Assembly: GCA_003402315.1 (NCBI GenBank)
Contig: QFXI01000009.1
Span: 248,001-312,000, forward strand
Reading direction: 5' to 3'
DNA from: Candidatus Nitrotoga sp. LAW
GTDB lineage: Bacteria; Pseudomonadota; Gammaproteobacteria; Burkholderiales; Gallionellaceae
DNA: 64,000 bases
A program made the position numbers and the translations under genes. A model generated the notes under the pieces. That model searched no databases, was not told the origin of the DNA, and saw only the letters and a list, made by a program, of their open reading frames with translations. Below are positions 27,992-37,566 of this stretch, piece by piece (the stretch's first letter is position 1; each line of letters starts with the position of its first letter).

Positions 27992-28644
27992 ACTTTCCCC
28001 ATCAATAGTGGCACGAATTTCACCGCCTCCAAGCGAGTTTCACGGTAACCCTGCGTCCCACGCTCAATCAGGCATAAAAACTGTTCCTGTGCGCCCAATG
28101 GCAGCACCATTCTACCACCCACGGCCAGCTGTTCCAGCAATGCCTGTGGTACGTGCGTAGCGGCTGCCGCCATAATGATGCCATCAAACGGTGCGACTGC
28201 CGGCAAGCCAATGTTGCCGTCCGCATAACGCAAGATAACATTTTTTACCTGCAATTCTTTCATGTAGCCTGCCGCGCGCTCATACAAAGGCTGCACACGT
28301 TCCACCGAATATACCTCATGTGCCACCTGCGCCAGCACCGCCGCCTGATAACCGCAACCAGTACCCACTTCCAACACGCGGTTAAGTGCCATGCCATTGC
28401 GTAGGATTTCGACCATGCGCGCCACAATGTAAGGTTGCGAAATGGTCTGACCAAAACCCAATGGCAACGATACATCGTCATAGGCACGGCTGGACAGCGC
28501 TTCGTCTACAAATATATGGCGCGGCACTGCATTCATTGCAGCCAGCACAACCTCATCCTCAATCCCCCGCGCACGCAACCGTTCTATCAACCTCCCGCGT
28601 GTACGCTGCGAGGTCATGCCAATGCCACTATGGCGTCCACTCAT
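27988..28644 (-). CDS. pcm: Protein-L-isoaspartate O-methyltransferase
   Basis: The 218-residue enzyme methylates L-isoaspartyl residues in damaged proteins. SAM motif I is [16 protein letters not shown] near residue 83. Other family sequence includes [21 protein letters not shown] near residue 54 and [31 protein letters not shown]. Start and stop overlap surE and nlpD by four bases each, showing tight translational coupling. Confidence 0.95.
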   Translation of the reverse strand: MSGRHSGIGMTSQRTRGRLIERLRARGIEDEVVLAAMNAVPRHIFVDEALSSRAYDDVSLPLGFGQTISQPYIVARMVEILRNGMALNRVLEVGTGCGYQAAVLAQVAHEVYSVERVQPLYERAAGYMKELQVKNVILRYADGNIGLPAVAPFDGIIMAAAATHVPQALLEQLAVGGRMVLPLGAQEQFLCLIERGTQGYRETRLEAVKFVPLLMGKV

Positions 28645-29393
28645 GCGGCGTCACCCGCCAGCCACGTTCCCACCGCATCGAGCTGGCTATATTGCGTCAG
28701 ATCCATCTGTAATGGCGTAATTGATACACGGCGCTGGGCAATGGCATAAAAATCCGTACCCACACCCGCATCCTGCGCCTTGCCGGCCGCGCCAACCCAG
28801 TACACAGTCTCACCGTGCGGATTAGTCCCCTTTACCACTGGCTCGGCCTTATGGCGCTTCCCCAGTCGGGTCACTTCGCGGCCTTGCAATTGATCGTAGG
28901 GAATATCTGGCACGTTCACGTTGAGCAGCCATGGGAGAGAATGAGTGCATTTTTCAAATTGCTGCACCAGGTCAGCCACCACACGTGCCGCAGTATCGTA
29001 GTGCGCCAACTCCCTGCTCGCGAGCGATACGGCAATAGCCGGAATGCCTAACAAAAAACCTTCGGTGGCAGCTGCCACCGTGCCTGAATAAATTGTATCG
29101 TCACCCATGTTGGCGCCCGCATTAATGCCGGAAATGACCATATCCGGCTGGGTATCCAACATGCCGGTAACCGCCAAATGCACGCAATCAGTCGGCGTGC
29201 CGTTTACATAATAAAAACCATTAGCTGCACGGCGTAAATTGAGCGGGCGATCCAGCGTCAGTGAATTACTTGCACCGCTACGGTCGCGCTCTGGCGCCAC
29301 CACTATTATTTCGGCAATAGTAGACAGTGTTTCCGCAAGGCAAGCCAGGCCAGGCGAAAAATAACCATCATCATTGCTAAGCATAAGCATCAT
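28641..29393 (-). CDS. surE: SurE, 5'-nucleotidase/stationary-phase survival protein
   Basis: SurE is a metal-dependent nucleoside monophosphate phosphatase. The LSNDDG motif with two metal-binding aspartates is at residues 5–10. [12 protein letters not shown] and [11 protein letters not shown] follow, then [23 protein letters not shown] chose the ATG at 29393 (250 residues), which has AAGGA about 10 bases upstream. An ATG 42 bases earlier adds a non-conserved extension. It is the first gene of the surE–pcm–nlpD–radical SAM unit. Confidence 0.93.
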   Translation of the reverse strand: MMLMLSNDDGYFSPGLACLAETLSTIAEIIVVAPERDRSGASNSLTLDRPLNLRRAANGFYYVNGTPTDCVHLAVTGMLDTQPDMVISGINAGANMGDDTIYSGTVAAATEGFLLGIPAIAVSLASRELAHYDTAARVVADLVQQFEKCTHSLPWLLNVNVPDIPYDQLQGREVTRLGKRHKAEPVVKGTNPHGETVYWVGAAGKAQDAGVGTDFYAIAQRRVSITPLQMDLTQYSQLDAVGTWLAGDAA

Positions 29394-29931
29394 ATTGCTA
29401 CTATCCTTTTGTTCTGTAGGGGCTTGAACCGTCAATGCGCTTCGATATCCGTTTTTTATTTTGCCAGCAACCGCAAGCCAAAGAATTAGAACCGAAAGTA
29501 ATAAAGACTATAATTATCGCTTGAATTGCCCCGGGTATAAATCCTCAACGTCATTGATTTTTTACTTAACCTATCAATCAAGTGAAACAGGCTATCATTT
29601 GCATTTTTTTGGGCATATTACGTAACAAAACTGACAGACAACATATTTAGGCAACCACTGTAATATGCTCTACACGCTGAGCATGTGATTACACCGATAT
29701 TGGGGAACATTGCTTTTGCCCAGCGAAATTGGCAACCACGCTCGTTCCAAAATAATAACAAATCGTTTCGTCCCAACCTTCGTCACTTTGGCATAGCACC
29801 GTGATGGTAAATCTTTTAATCATATCAAGACTCGTCAATTTTGCTGAAAAGAAGAATTATGACGGCAAGGAAATTGCCGCTTCTCACAAATTTCTTGATT
29901 TAGCACACATCATTTCACGGAAACATTAAAA
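29394..29931. other. 538-base intergenic region
   Basis: This AT-rich divergent gap separates surE from the VIT gene. No reading frame of note, tRNA or clear RNA gene was seen. A 6-bp hairpin CGGCAA/TTGCCG lies at 29863–29879, about 50 bases before the VIT start. It is followed by CTTCTC, not by a T run, so it may be a leader structure rather than a terminator. Confidence 0.4.
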
Positions 29932-30627
29932 ATGCGCTCACGCCACATAGAACGACACCTTACTGGACAAATCGGCTGGCTCCGCCCCGCAGTATTGGGC
30001 GCGAACGACGGTATCGTTTCCACAGCAAGCTTGATACTAGGTGTTGCAGCTGCACATGCAACCCACGGCAACATATTACTTGCGGGCGTTGCCGGTCTTG
30101 TCGCAGGAGCCATGTCAATGGCTGCGGGCGAGTACGTGTCCGTCCAATCACAGGCAAATTCCGAACAGGCAGACATTGAACGTGAACGAAAAGAACTTGA
30201 GACGGATGATCCTGGCGAGCGCAAAGAGCTGGTAGCGATCTATGTCGGCCGCGGCCTTGATCCTGCGCTTGCAAAGCAGGTAGCCGATCAACTCATGGCG
30301 CATGATGCGCTTGGTGCACACACTCGCGACGAACTTGGGATATCTGAAACGTTTAATGCGCGTCCGCTTCAGGCTACCTTTGCTTCAGCAACCAGCTTCG
30401 CTGTTGGAGCAGCCATGCCTCTTATAGTTACAGCATTTGCCCCAGAAGAAAACCTGATTGCCGTTATCTCAATTACTTCACTTGTGTTCCTTGCACTTCT
30501 GGGAGGCGTGGCCGCGCACACCGGTGGAGCGCGAGTGGCTGTAGGTGCGATACGCGTCACATTTTGGGGGGCTCTCGCCATGGGATTGACCGCTGTCGTT
30601 GGGGCACTGTTTGGAACAGTTGCATGA
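29932..30627 (+). CDS. VIT1/CCC1-family iron/manganese transporter
   Basis: The 231-residue protein has the VIT family layout: a first helix region with LRPAVLGANDGIVSTASLILGVAAA, then AGAMSMAAGEYVSVQSQ, an acidic/basic cytoplasmic loop (residues about 75–140, EQADIERERKELETDDPGERKE), and three C-terminal helices. Eukaryotic homologues move Fe2+ or Mn2+ out of the cytosol; in bacteria it is probably a metal exporter. The gene stands alone, and its ATG has a GGAAACATTAAAA-like upstream sequence. Confidence 0.9.
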   Translation: MRSRHIERHLTGQIGWLRPAVLGANDGIVSTASLILGVAAAHATHGNILLAGVAGLVAGAMSMAAGEYVSVQSQANSEQADIERERKELETDDPGERKELVAIYVGRGLDPALAKQVADQLMAHDALGAHTRDELGISETFNARPLQATFASATSFAVGAAMPLIVTAFAPEENLIAVISITSLVFLALLGGVAAHTGGARVAVGAIRVTFWGALAMGLTAVVGALFGTVA

Positions 30628-30846
30628 ACTAAAGTTGTCTATTGAAAACGCGAGTTACGTAATGCCAACGAAGTCAATAAGTTGATTTAATAAAATAAGT
30701 TAAAAAAAAACAGATACAACCGTTTTGATAAACTTAAAGGCTATTCAGCCATAGACATCGGACTGGTTCACTTTATATTCCGCAATCAACGCAAAAATCA
30801 AGTCAACTCTAGTGGAATCGTTAATACCACGCAGCCTGCATAAAAT

Positions 30847-31197
30847 TTATGGCGTTGAAATGAATGGGGTATAAATCTCTGGAATCGAATCACCTTGATT
30901 TGAATTTGCTGGATTAGAGAAAGTGTGAGGAATAATAGGCGGAGTAGCGACTTGGGGGGATGAAAGCAGGCCCGGTGTAATATTTGGAGTGGACAGCAAG
31001 CTTGGTGTGATATTTTGAGTAGACAGCAATTTTGTTGTGATATTTTGAGTAGACAGCAATTTTGTTGTGATATTCGGAGTGGACAGTAATCTCGATGTGG
31101 CACTAGGAGTAACAGTCTGCGGAGTATTCCGTGCCGAGGCTGGAACTGAAGTTGATGCAGCAATTATGCTGACTAAAGCCAATATTATTCTATACAT
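30847..31197 (-). CDS. Secreted decapeptide-repeat protein
   Basis: The 116-residue protein begins with a signal peptide (MYRIILALVSIIAASTSVPASA). It then carries five near-perfect ten-residue repeats built on LLSTPNIT or LLSTQNIT (unit pattern TKLLSTQNIT), followed by a Pro/Thr/Ser-rich tail. I do not know its function. Regular leucine/threonine spacing could form a short beta-solenoid or amyloid-like stack, but this is inference. ATG at 31197 is chosen because AGGAGG lies 7 bases upstream; an ATG two codons earlier overlaps that site too closely. Confidence 0.7.
   Translation of the reverse strand: MYRIILALVSIIAASTSVPASARNTPQTVTPSATSRLLSTPNITTKLLSTQNITTKLLSTQNITPSLLSTPNITPGLLSSPQVATPPIIPHTFSNPANSNQGDSIPEIYTPFISTP
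30975..31094 (-). repeat. 30-bp tandem repeats in the decapeptide gene
   Basis: Four units at 30975–31004, 31005–31034, 31035–31064 and 31065–31094 encode the LLST repeats. The second and third differ by only one base, a sign of recent duplication. Confidence 0.85.
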
Positions 31198-31578
31198 TGA
31201 CATTCCTCCTAAAGTAACTCCCCTGGCCCAAGACGGTAATTTATTTAGCGAAAGGGGCAGTGCCTACATTACATACAGCGAATCGGCTGCTATCCTGTTA
31301 CTACCTCTACCCCTAAGTAAATCCTTCTGTTCCACCACAAAATTCTGCCATAGTCGTATTAGCAAATTTCTACCAGAAACTCAATTGTACTGTTGACTTG
31401 TAAGCAAATGCTAACACGATACACCCCGCAGCAAAGGCGCCACATACCTTATGGATATCTACTGCACAGGCATTAAGTAGACGCAATGGTAGATCCTGAA
31501 GCAACCGACAGCGATTGAAGCGATACGAAATTCAAGGCCAAAATACCACCCTCTGTATAAGTCTGCATTAATTCCGAT
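31198..31578. other. 381-base intergenic region
   Basis: Apart from the strong ribosome-binding site of the repeat protein at its left edge (AGGAGG on the minus strand), I see no gene, hairpin or repeat here. It separates two minus-strand genes. Confidence 0.4.
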
Positions 31579-33987
31579 TCACAGCTTCACCCGGCTCAGC
31601 CTCAGTGCATTACTGATCACCGACACCGAACTGAAGCTCATTGCAGCTGCGGCAATCATCGGCGAGAGCAGTATGCCAAAAAATGGATACAGCAGCCCAG
31701 CCGCGACCGGCACACCTAACATGTTATAGGCAAAGGCGAAAAACAAGTTTTGCCGGATGTTACGCATCGTCGCCTGACTCAAACGACGCGCGCGGACAAT
31801 GCCGTTTAGATCGCCTTTAATCAACGTCACTCCGGCGCTTTGCATCGCCACATCGGTTCCCGTTCCCATCGCGATGCCCACCTGCGCTTGCGCCAGTGCC
31901 GGCGCATCGTTAATGCCGTCTCCCGCCATCGCCACGATTCGTCCTGCGGCTTGCAATTGTTTCACGATCTCGGCTTTTTGTTCCGGGAGCACTTCGGCCA
32001 CCACGCGTTTGATCCCCAGCTTGCGTGCGACCACATCTGCGGTGGCACGGCTATCGCCAGTAAGCATGACCAGCTCCAATCCGGCAGCTTGTAAGGCCTG
32101 CACCGCTTCCAATGTGGATTCCTTGATCGGATCGGCCACGCCGATCAAACCTGCAGGCTTGTCATCCACGGCCACGAACATCACAGTCTGCCCCTCTGCG
32201 CGCAGCGCATCGGCACGTTCGAGCAGCGCAGCCATTTCTATACCCGACTCGACAAATAATTTCTGATTGCCGATCGCGACTTTGCGGCCAGCCACCAGAC
32301 CAGTGATGCCTTTGCCACTGATGGATTGAAAATCCTTAACCTCGGCCAGTGCCAAGCTACGTTGCTCTGCTCCCCTGATGATAGCTGCCGCTAGCGGATG
32401 TTCACTGGCGCGTTCCAGACTGGCGCCCAGTTGCAGAATGTCATTGTCCAGAAATCCTTGCAGCGCCACTATCGAAGTCAGTTTCGGTTTGCCTTCGGTC
32501 AACGTGCCGGTCTTGTCGGTCACCAGCGTATTCACTTTTTCCATGATCTCCAGCGTTTCAGCATTCTTGATCAACACGCCTGCGGTTGCGCCGCGCCCGG
32601 TTCCCACCATAATCGAGATTGGCGTCGCCAAACCCAGCGCACAGGGACAGGCAATGATCAACACCGATACCGCTGCCACAATGGCATGGGCGAACCTCGG
32701 TTCGGGTCCCCAAAACATCCATATGCCAAATGCCAGTAACGCGACGAGCATCACAGCTGGTACGAAATAACCTGACACCGTATCGGCCAACCGCTGTATC
32801 GGTGCGCGGCTGCGTTGCGCTTCGCTGACCATATGGATAATTTGCGCGAGCAAGGTATCAGCGCCAACCTTTTCCGCACGCATCAACAGCCCGCCGGTGC
32901 CATTCAGCGTGGCGCCGATTAAGCGCTCTCCTTGCTGCTTTTCAACCGGAATTGGTTCGCCGGTTACCATGGATTCATCTATCGAACTGCTGCCCTCCAC
33001 GACCTGCCCATCAACTGGAATTTTCTCGCCGGGACGCACGCGCAACAGATCACCGGCCTGTACCTGTTCCAGCAGAATATCTTCTTCTTTGCCATCGCTA
33101 CGCACGATGCGCGCGGTCTTGGGTGCCAGGCCCAGCAACAGTTTGATCGCGGTGTTGGTGCGGCTGCGCGCTTTCAGCTCCAGTACTTGCCCCAATAACA
33201 CCAGAACGGTGATTGTCGCAGCGGCTTCGAAATAAATCGGCAGCGTGCCATCTTCGCGGCGCAACATCGCCGGAAAAATATCCGGCAAGAAAGTACCGAT
33301 TACGCTGTAGGACCAGGCCACACCGACCCCCAGAGAAATCAACGTAAACATGTTCAAATGCCGATTGACCAATGATGCCCAGCCGCGCTGAAAGAACGGC
33401 CAGCCGCCCCACAATACGACTGGGGTCGCCAACAAGAACTCGACTAGTTGCAAATGCGTAAACGAGATCATTTGCGGCGAAAAACCCATCCACATATCAG
33501 CAGCCATCGCCATCACAAATACTGGCACGGCCAATACCGTGCTGATCCAGAAACGGCGCGTCATATCATCCAGCTCCGGATTCTCTTCTTTGGCAGCCAC
33601 AGTCCTTAACTCCAGCGCCATACCGCAAATCGGACAATCGCCGGGTTCGCTACGCACAATCTGCGGATGCATTGGGCAAACGTATTCGGTGACATCAAGC
33701 TTACCTGACAAGGTGTCCACCGGCTCCAGCGCCATGCCACATTTCGGACACGAACCGGGTGTAGCCTGATGCACCTCAGGATGCATTGGACAGGTATAAC
33801 CTCCGGCGGATGGCGTTGCAATTGTGGGAACCGGCATGACCGGGTTAAGGTATTTATCAGGATCTGCCGAAAACTTTTCCACGCAGTGTTGTGAACAAAA
33901 ATAATAGCGCTTACCCGTATATTCCAAGCTGCGCCCCGACTCGCTGTCAACTTTCATACCGCATACAGGATCTGTAGTTATGCTCAT
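31579..33987 (-). CDS. Copper-type P1B ATPase with YHS and two heavy-metal-binding domains
   Basis: The 802-residue P-type ATPase should export Cu+ or Ag+ from the cytoplasm. It starts with a YHS domain ([20 protein letters not shown]; residues 4–50), then two copies of the small metal-binding motif YxCPMHPxxxxxxPGxCPxCGMAL (about residues 64–90 and 107–131). It has no classical CxxC HMA domain. The core has TGE ([10 protein letters not shown]), the transport-site CPC ([12 protein letters not shown]), [11 protein letters not shown] with the phosphorylated aspartate, SEHPLAAAI and [13 protein letters not shown]. This layout resembles SilP/CopB-like copper pumps. It is divergent from wrbA. Confidence 0.93.
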   Translation of the reverse strand: MSITTDPVCGMKVDSESGRSLEYTGKRYYFCSQHCVEKFSADPDKYLNPVMPVPTIATPSAGGYTCPMHPEVHQATPGSCPKCGMALEPVDTLSGKLDVTEYVCPMHPQIVRSEPGDCPICGMALELRTVAAKEENPELDDMTRRFWISTVLAVPVFVMAMAADMWMGFSPQMISFTHLQLVEFLLATPVVLWGGWPFFQRGWASLVNRHLNMFTLISLGVGVAWSYSVIGTFLPDIFPAMLRREDGTLPIYFEAAATITVLVLLGQVLELKARSRTNTAIKLLLGLAPKTARIVRSDGKEEDILLEQVQAGDLLRVRPGEKIPVDGQVVEGSSSIDESMVTGEPIPVEKQQGERLIGATLNGTGGLLMRAEKVGADTLLAQIIHMVSEAQRSRAPIQRLADTVSGYFVPAVMLVALLAFGIWMFWGPEPRFAHAIVAAVSVLIIACPCALGLATPISIMVGTGRGATAGVLIKNAETLEIMEKVNTLVTDKTGTLTEGKPKLTSIVALQGFLDNDILQLGASLERASEHPLAAAIIRGAEQRSLALAEVKDFQSISGKGITGLVAGRKVAIGNQKLFVESGIEMAALLERADALRAEGQTVMFVAVDDKPAGLIGVADPIKESTLEAVQALQAAGLELVMLTGDSRATADVVARKLGIKRVVAEVLPEQKAEIVKQLQAAGRIVAMAGDGINDAPALAQAQVGIAMGTGTDVAMQSAGVTLIKGDLNGIVRARRLSQATMRNIRQNLFFAFAYNMLGVPVAAGLLYPFFGILLSPMIAAAAMSFSSVSVISNALRLSRVKL

Positions 33988-34069
33988 GGTCTGTTCCTTT
34001 CAATTACGTTCATCGAAATTCACTAAGCGGAAAGTATCGGCATAACTTGCCCGAATATGCTGTTTGCCA

Positions 34070-34091
34070 TAGCAGGCCAAGCGCCATGCTA
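34070..34091. promoter_or_regulatory. Dyad between copper ATPase and wrbA genes
   Basis: TAGCAGGC and GCCATGCTA form an imperfect inverted repeat with a short CAAGC spacer. It lies in the divergent promoter region. On the minus strand a TTTACT-like box precedes it and a GCTATGG-like box follows, a layout that could fit a MerR-type (CueR-like) site, but the match is weak. Confidence 0.35.
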
Positions 34092-34106
34092 AAGTAAACA
34101 ACTTTT

Positions 34107-34743
<637 letters not shown>

Positions 34744-34812
34744 AATTGGGCGTATCAATGCCTCAAGTTTGTTATTTCCGCTTTCCCGGAAATAACACCA
34801 TAAATAATTTTC

Positions 34813-34817
34813 AGGAG
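34813..34817 (+). promoter_or_regulatory. Shine–Dalgarno site of the HugZ-like gene
   Basis: AGGAG sits 5 bases before the ATG at 34823 and fixes that start. Confidence 0.7.
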
Positions 34818-34822
34818 CATTC

Positions 34823-35518
34823 ATGAACAATGCGCGCGAAGCCCGCCAAATGTTACGCGCTCATCGCTACGGCGCGCTATGCACACTGTCTAAAAAATTT
34901 GATGGCCATCCGTTTGGCTCTATTACACCCTATCTGGTTGACCATGATGGCAGCCTACTCATCCTGATTAGCACATTGGCGGAACATACCAAAAACATTC
35001 AGCATGACCCACGGGTGAGCCTGATAACGCATAATCAAGAAAATCCACAAATTCAGACACAAGGACGCATCACCGTGGTAGGCGCAGCGCAAATCATTAC
35101 GGATAAAAATAACGCTGGCACACGCTATTTGCGCTACTTTCCAGAAGCGCAAAGCTACTTTGACATGCATGATTTTTCGTTTTATCGCATCATGCCGCAG
35201 TCATTACGTTATATCGGTGGCTTTGGCAAAATCCATTGGATAGAGGCGGATAGCTATTTAGTGCCTCCCTATCCGTTAATCCCACAAGAAGATGATGTTA
35301 TTTCACACATGAATACGGATCATCGCAAAACAATGTGCCGCTACTGTCAACACTTCCATAAAATCGAAGTGCTGCATGTAGAAATGTTAGGTATCGACTG
35401 CGATGGTTTCGATGTGCGCGCCGATGAAAAAATATTGCGTTTTGATTTCCCCGAAATGGTGCTTGATGCACAACAGGCTCGCCATGCTTTAGTCGCAATG
35501 TCACGAGAAATTGGATAA
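34823..35518 (+). CDS. HugZ-like haem-utilisation / pyridoxamine-oxidase-fold protein
   Basis: The 231-residue protein has an N-terminal split-barrel flavin-oxidase-like domain (LRAHRYGALCTLSKKFDGHPFGSITPY) and a C-terminal DUF2470 domain (VISHMNTDHRKTMCRY). This two-domain layout is that of HugZ-type haem oxygenases, which release iron from haem. The second domain keeps the HMNxDH pattern. The gene follows wrbA by 79 bases on the same strand. Activity on haem is likely but not proven; general FMN-binding roles are possible. Confidence 0.82.
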   Translation: MNNAREARQMLRAHRYGALCTLSKKFDGHPFGSITPYLVDHDGSLLILISTLAEHTKNIQHDPRVSLITHNQENPQIQTQGRITVVGAAQIITDKNNAGTRYLRYFPEAQSYFDMHDFSFYRIMPQSLRYIGGFGKIHWIEADSYLVPPYPLIPQEDDVISHMNTDHRKTMCRYCQHFHKIEVLHVEMLGIDCDGFDVRADEKILRFDFPEMVLDAQQARHALVAMSREIG

Positions 35519-35711
35519 ATAACTATAAATTAGTTAATCGATTAATGGATGTCCACAATTTAAATTTCAGGTTGAATATTTACGATCATTCCAAGTAATA
35601 TGAATTTTTATTCTAAATGCCTAAGTTCATGATGGCATAAATGAATGTATTGCGTTATCTTTAAAATCATAATAATGATATACAACCTGTAATTTAGTGT
35701 AACTATTTTTA

Positions 35712-36518
35712 ATGACTGTGCCATCCCCAAAAATTGGTAGTTTTAGTGCCCCCTTGTCGCTCAATTTTGATGGCGGCGGGGTTTCCGCACGTAGACTTGA
35801 ATTATTGGCTGCGATCGGCCAAGAAAACTCGATCAATGGTGCCGCAAAAGCTGTCGGAATGACCTACAAGGGTGCTTGGGAAGCAGTTGAAGCCATGAAC
35901 AATCTCGCTGGTGTACCTTTGGTAACGGCTTGGCAAGGAGGCCGTGGTGGAGGCAGAGCCGAGCTAACTGAGGTAGGACAGCGTTTGGTAGGGGAGATGC
36001 GGCGCATTACTGCCTTACAAACCCAATTTTTTGCGGCACTTAATGAAGATATGATTCTGGATGATAGCTTCCAACTTCTGAAAAGGATTGAAGTAAGAAC
36101 GAGTGCGCGGAATGCTTTCACGGGAATTGTTGAAAGCGTACGAAACAGCGTGGTAGATGCAGAGGTGACACTAAGACTTGCCAGCGGTGAAGCCCTATAC
36201 GCCATTATTACCCAGAATAGTGTACGCTCGCTTGATATTGTGCCGGGCAAGGTCGTGTATGCTTTAATTAAAGCATCCTGGGTACTTCTGACTCCGGCAG
36301 ACGAGAAAATAAAAACATCAGCGCGTAACCGATTGTGTGGGGTGGTAAGCCACATTGAGGCAAGCCCAATAAATACTGAGGTGTTGCTTGACTTAGGTAA
36401 CAGCATGACCCTTGCTGCGATTATCACCAATGAGTCGCACAAAATACTTGGTCTTACTATTGGCAGCCGTGCGTGCGCCTTAATCAAGGCATCTCACATT
36501 ATTATTGGCGTCGACTAA
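35712..36518 (+). CDS. modE: ModE-like molybdate-responsive regulator
   Basis: The 268-residue protein has an N-terminal winged-helix domain (SINGAAKAVGMTYKGAWEAVEAMN, residues 40–63) and two C-terminal Mop/TOBE domains, each starting with SARN (residues 131–134 and 203–206). ModE binds molybdate or tungstate and represses the modABC uptake genes. No mod operon lies next to it. The gene is monocistronic with a short AT-rich upstream region. Confidence 0.92.
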   Translation: MTVPSPKIGSFSAPLSLNFDGGGVSARRLELLAAIGQENSINGAAKAVGMTYKGAWEAVEAMNNLAGVPLVTAWQGGRGGGRAELTEVGQRLVGEMRRITALQTQFFAALNEDMILDDSFQLLKRIEVRTSARNAFTGIVESVRNSVVDAEVTLRLASGEALYAIITQNSVRSLDIVPGKVVYALIKASWVLLTPADEKIKTSARNRLCGVVSHIEASPINTEVLLDLGNSMTLAAIITNESHKILGLTIGSRACALIKASHIIIGVD

Positions 36519-36709
36519 AGGGCATCGCTAAAAAACTCACCACCCATCGCCGCCCGAGACACCATTACGACCCACTTGAAATAACACACTCCATCACCCT
36601 TCTCCACAATCGTTCCATCTTTCAAGACCTACACGTAAAACTACGCCGCTTGAAGCTATTTAATAAGCAAATCCACAGACAAAGTTCATTACACCCGCTA
36701 ATAATTCGT

Positions 36710-37444
36710 CTAAACAAAATCTCCCCACAAAGTTTGCAAAGTGGCGATACCCGCCATAGCAGCCGTCTCAGTACGCAACAAGCGTGCGCCTAAACGGATG
36801 GAAATAAAACCAGCTTGCTGGGCAATCTGGACTTCATCCGCACTGAAACCCCCTTCCGGCCCAATCAGCAGGGTCACTGTTCCTTGCGGTTTCGGCTGCT
36901 CATGCAATGTTGTCGCGGCTTCCGGCAACAGGATAAATTTGCTGCCCGGCGCATCGCATATAGTGGCAATCCAAGAGCTGAATTCCAGCGGAGCACGAAC
37001 CTTAGGCAACATGTTTCTGCCACATTGTTCACATGCCGCAATGGTGATGCCATGCCAATGTTGGGTGCGCTTTTCAGCACGTTCCCCAGTTAGCTTTACC
37101 ATACTACGTTGGGTCTGTACCGGCTGTATTTCGGAAGCACCAAGTTCAGTGGCTTTTTGTATTACCCAGTCCATTTTTTCGCTACTACACAACGCCTGCG
37201 CGAGTACGATGTTTAATGGCGACTCGCGGTTAACTGTACAGACTTGTAGTTTCTCCAGCACCACTCTTTTACCTTCGATTTCGCAGATGTGGCCATGCAG
37301 TTCATTACCTATACCATCAAATACCCGAACTTCATCATTAACGCGCAAGCGCAAAACTCGACTGGCGTGGTGTGCGGCAGCTTGTGGCAGCTCAAATTTG
37401 GTGCTTACATGCAGTGGCGGGGGGCAATAGAAGCGTGGGGTAGT
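36710..37444 (-). CDS. rsmE: RsmE, 16S rRNA m3U1498 methyltransferase
   Basis: The protein is a SPOUT-class methyltransferase. It has an N-terminal PUA-like region (RVLRLRVNDEVRVFDGIGNE), QKATELGASEIQPVQTQRS, and the knot signature LIGPEGGFSADEV followed by LGARLLRTETAA. I chose the ATG at 37444 (MTTPRF), giving 244 residues as expected. An ATG 48 bases upstream adds an unusual extension. It is divergent from the glycosylation cluster. Confidence 0.93.
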   Translation of the reverse strand, partial: TTPRFYCPPPLHVSTKFELPQAAAHHASRVLRLRVNDEVRVFDGIGNELHGHICEIEGKRVVLEKLQVCTVNRESPLNIVLAQALCSSEKMDWVIQKATELGASEIQPVQTQRSMVKLTGERAEKRTQHWHGITIAACEQCGRNMLPKVRAPLEFSSWIATICDAPGSKFILLPEAATTLHEQPKPQGTVTLLIGPEGGFSADEVQIAQQAGFISIRLGARLLRTETAAMAGIATLQTLWGDFV

Positions 37445-37566
37445 CATTGATCGATCAGGTATAAATGGTCTGCATGATAATATAACGGCCATCTGTAAAA
37501 ACTCAAATTCAAGTTAGACGGGGTATTTCAGTTAACCCCACGCCAAATACTCAAACAACATTTCAA

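Noticed and set aside
35864-36487. 207-residue minus-strand frame over modE
   Set aside because: Shadow of the modE frame; composition shows antisense bias.
36741-37430. 229-residue plus-strand frame over rsmE
   Set aside because: Antisense to rsmE; cysteine- and serine-rich shadow with no motif.
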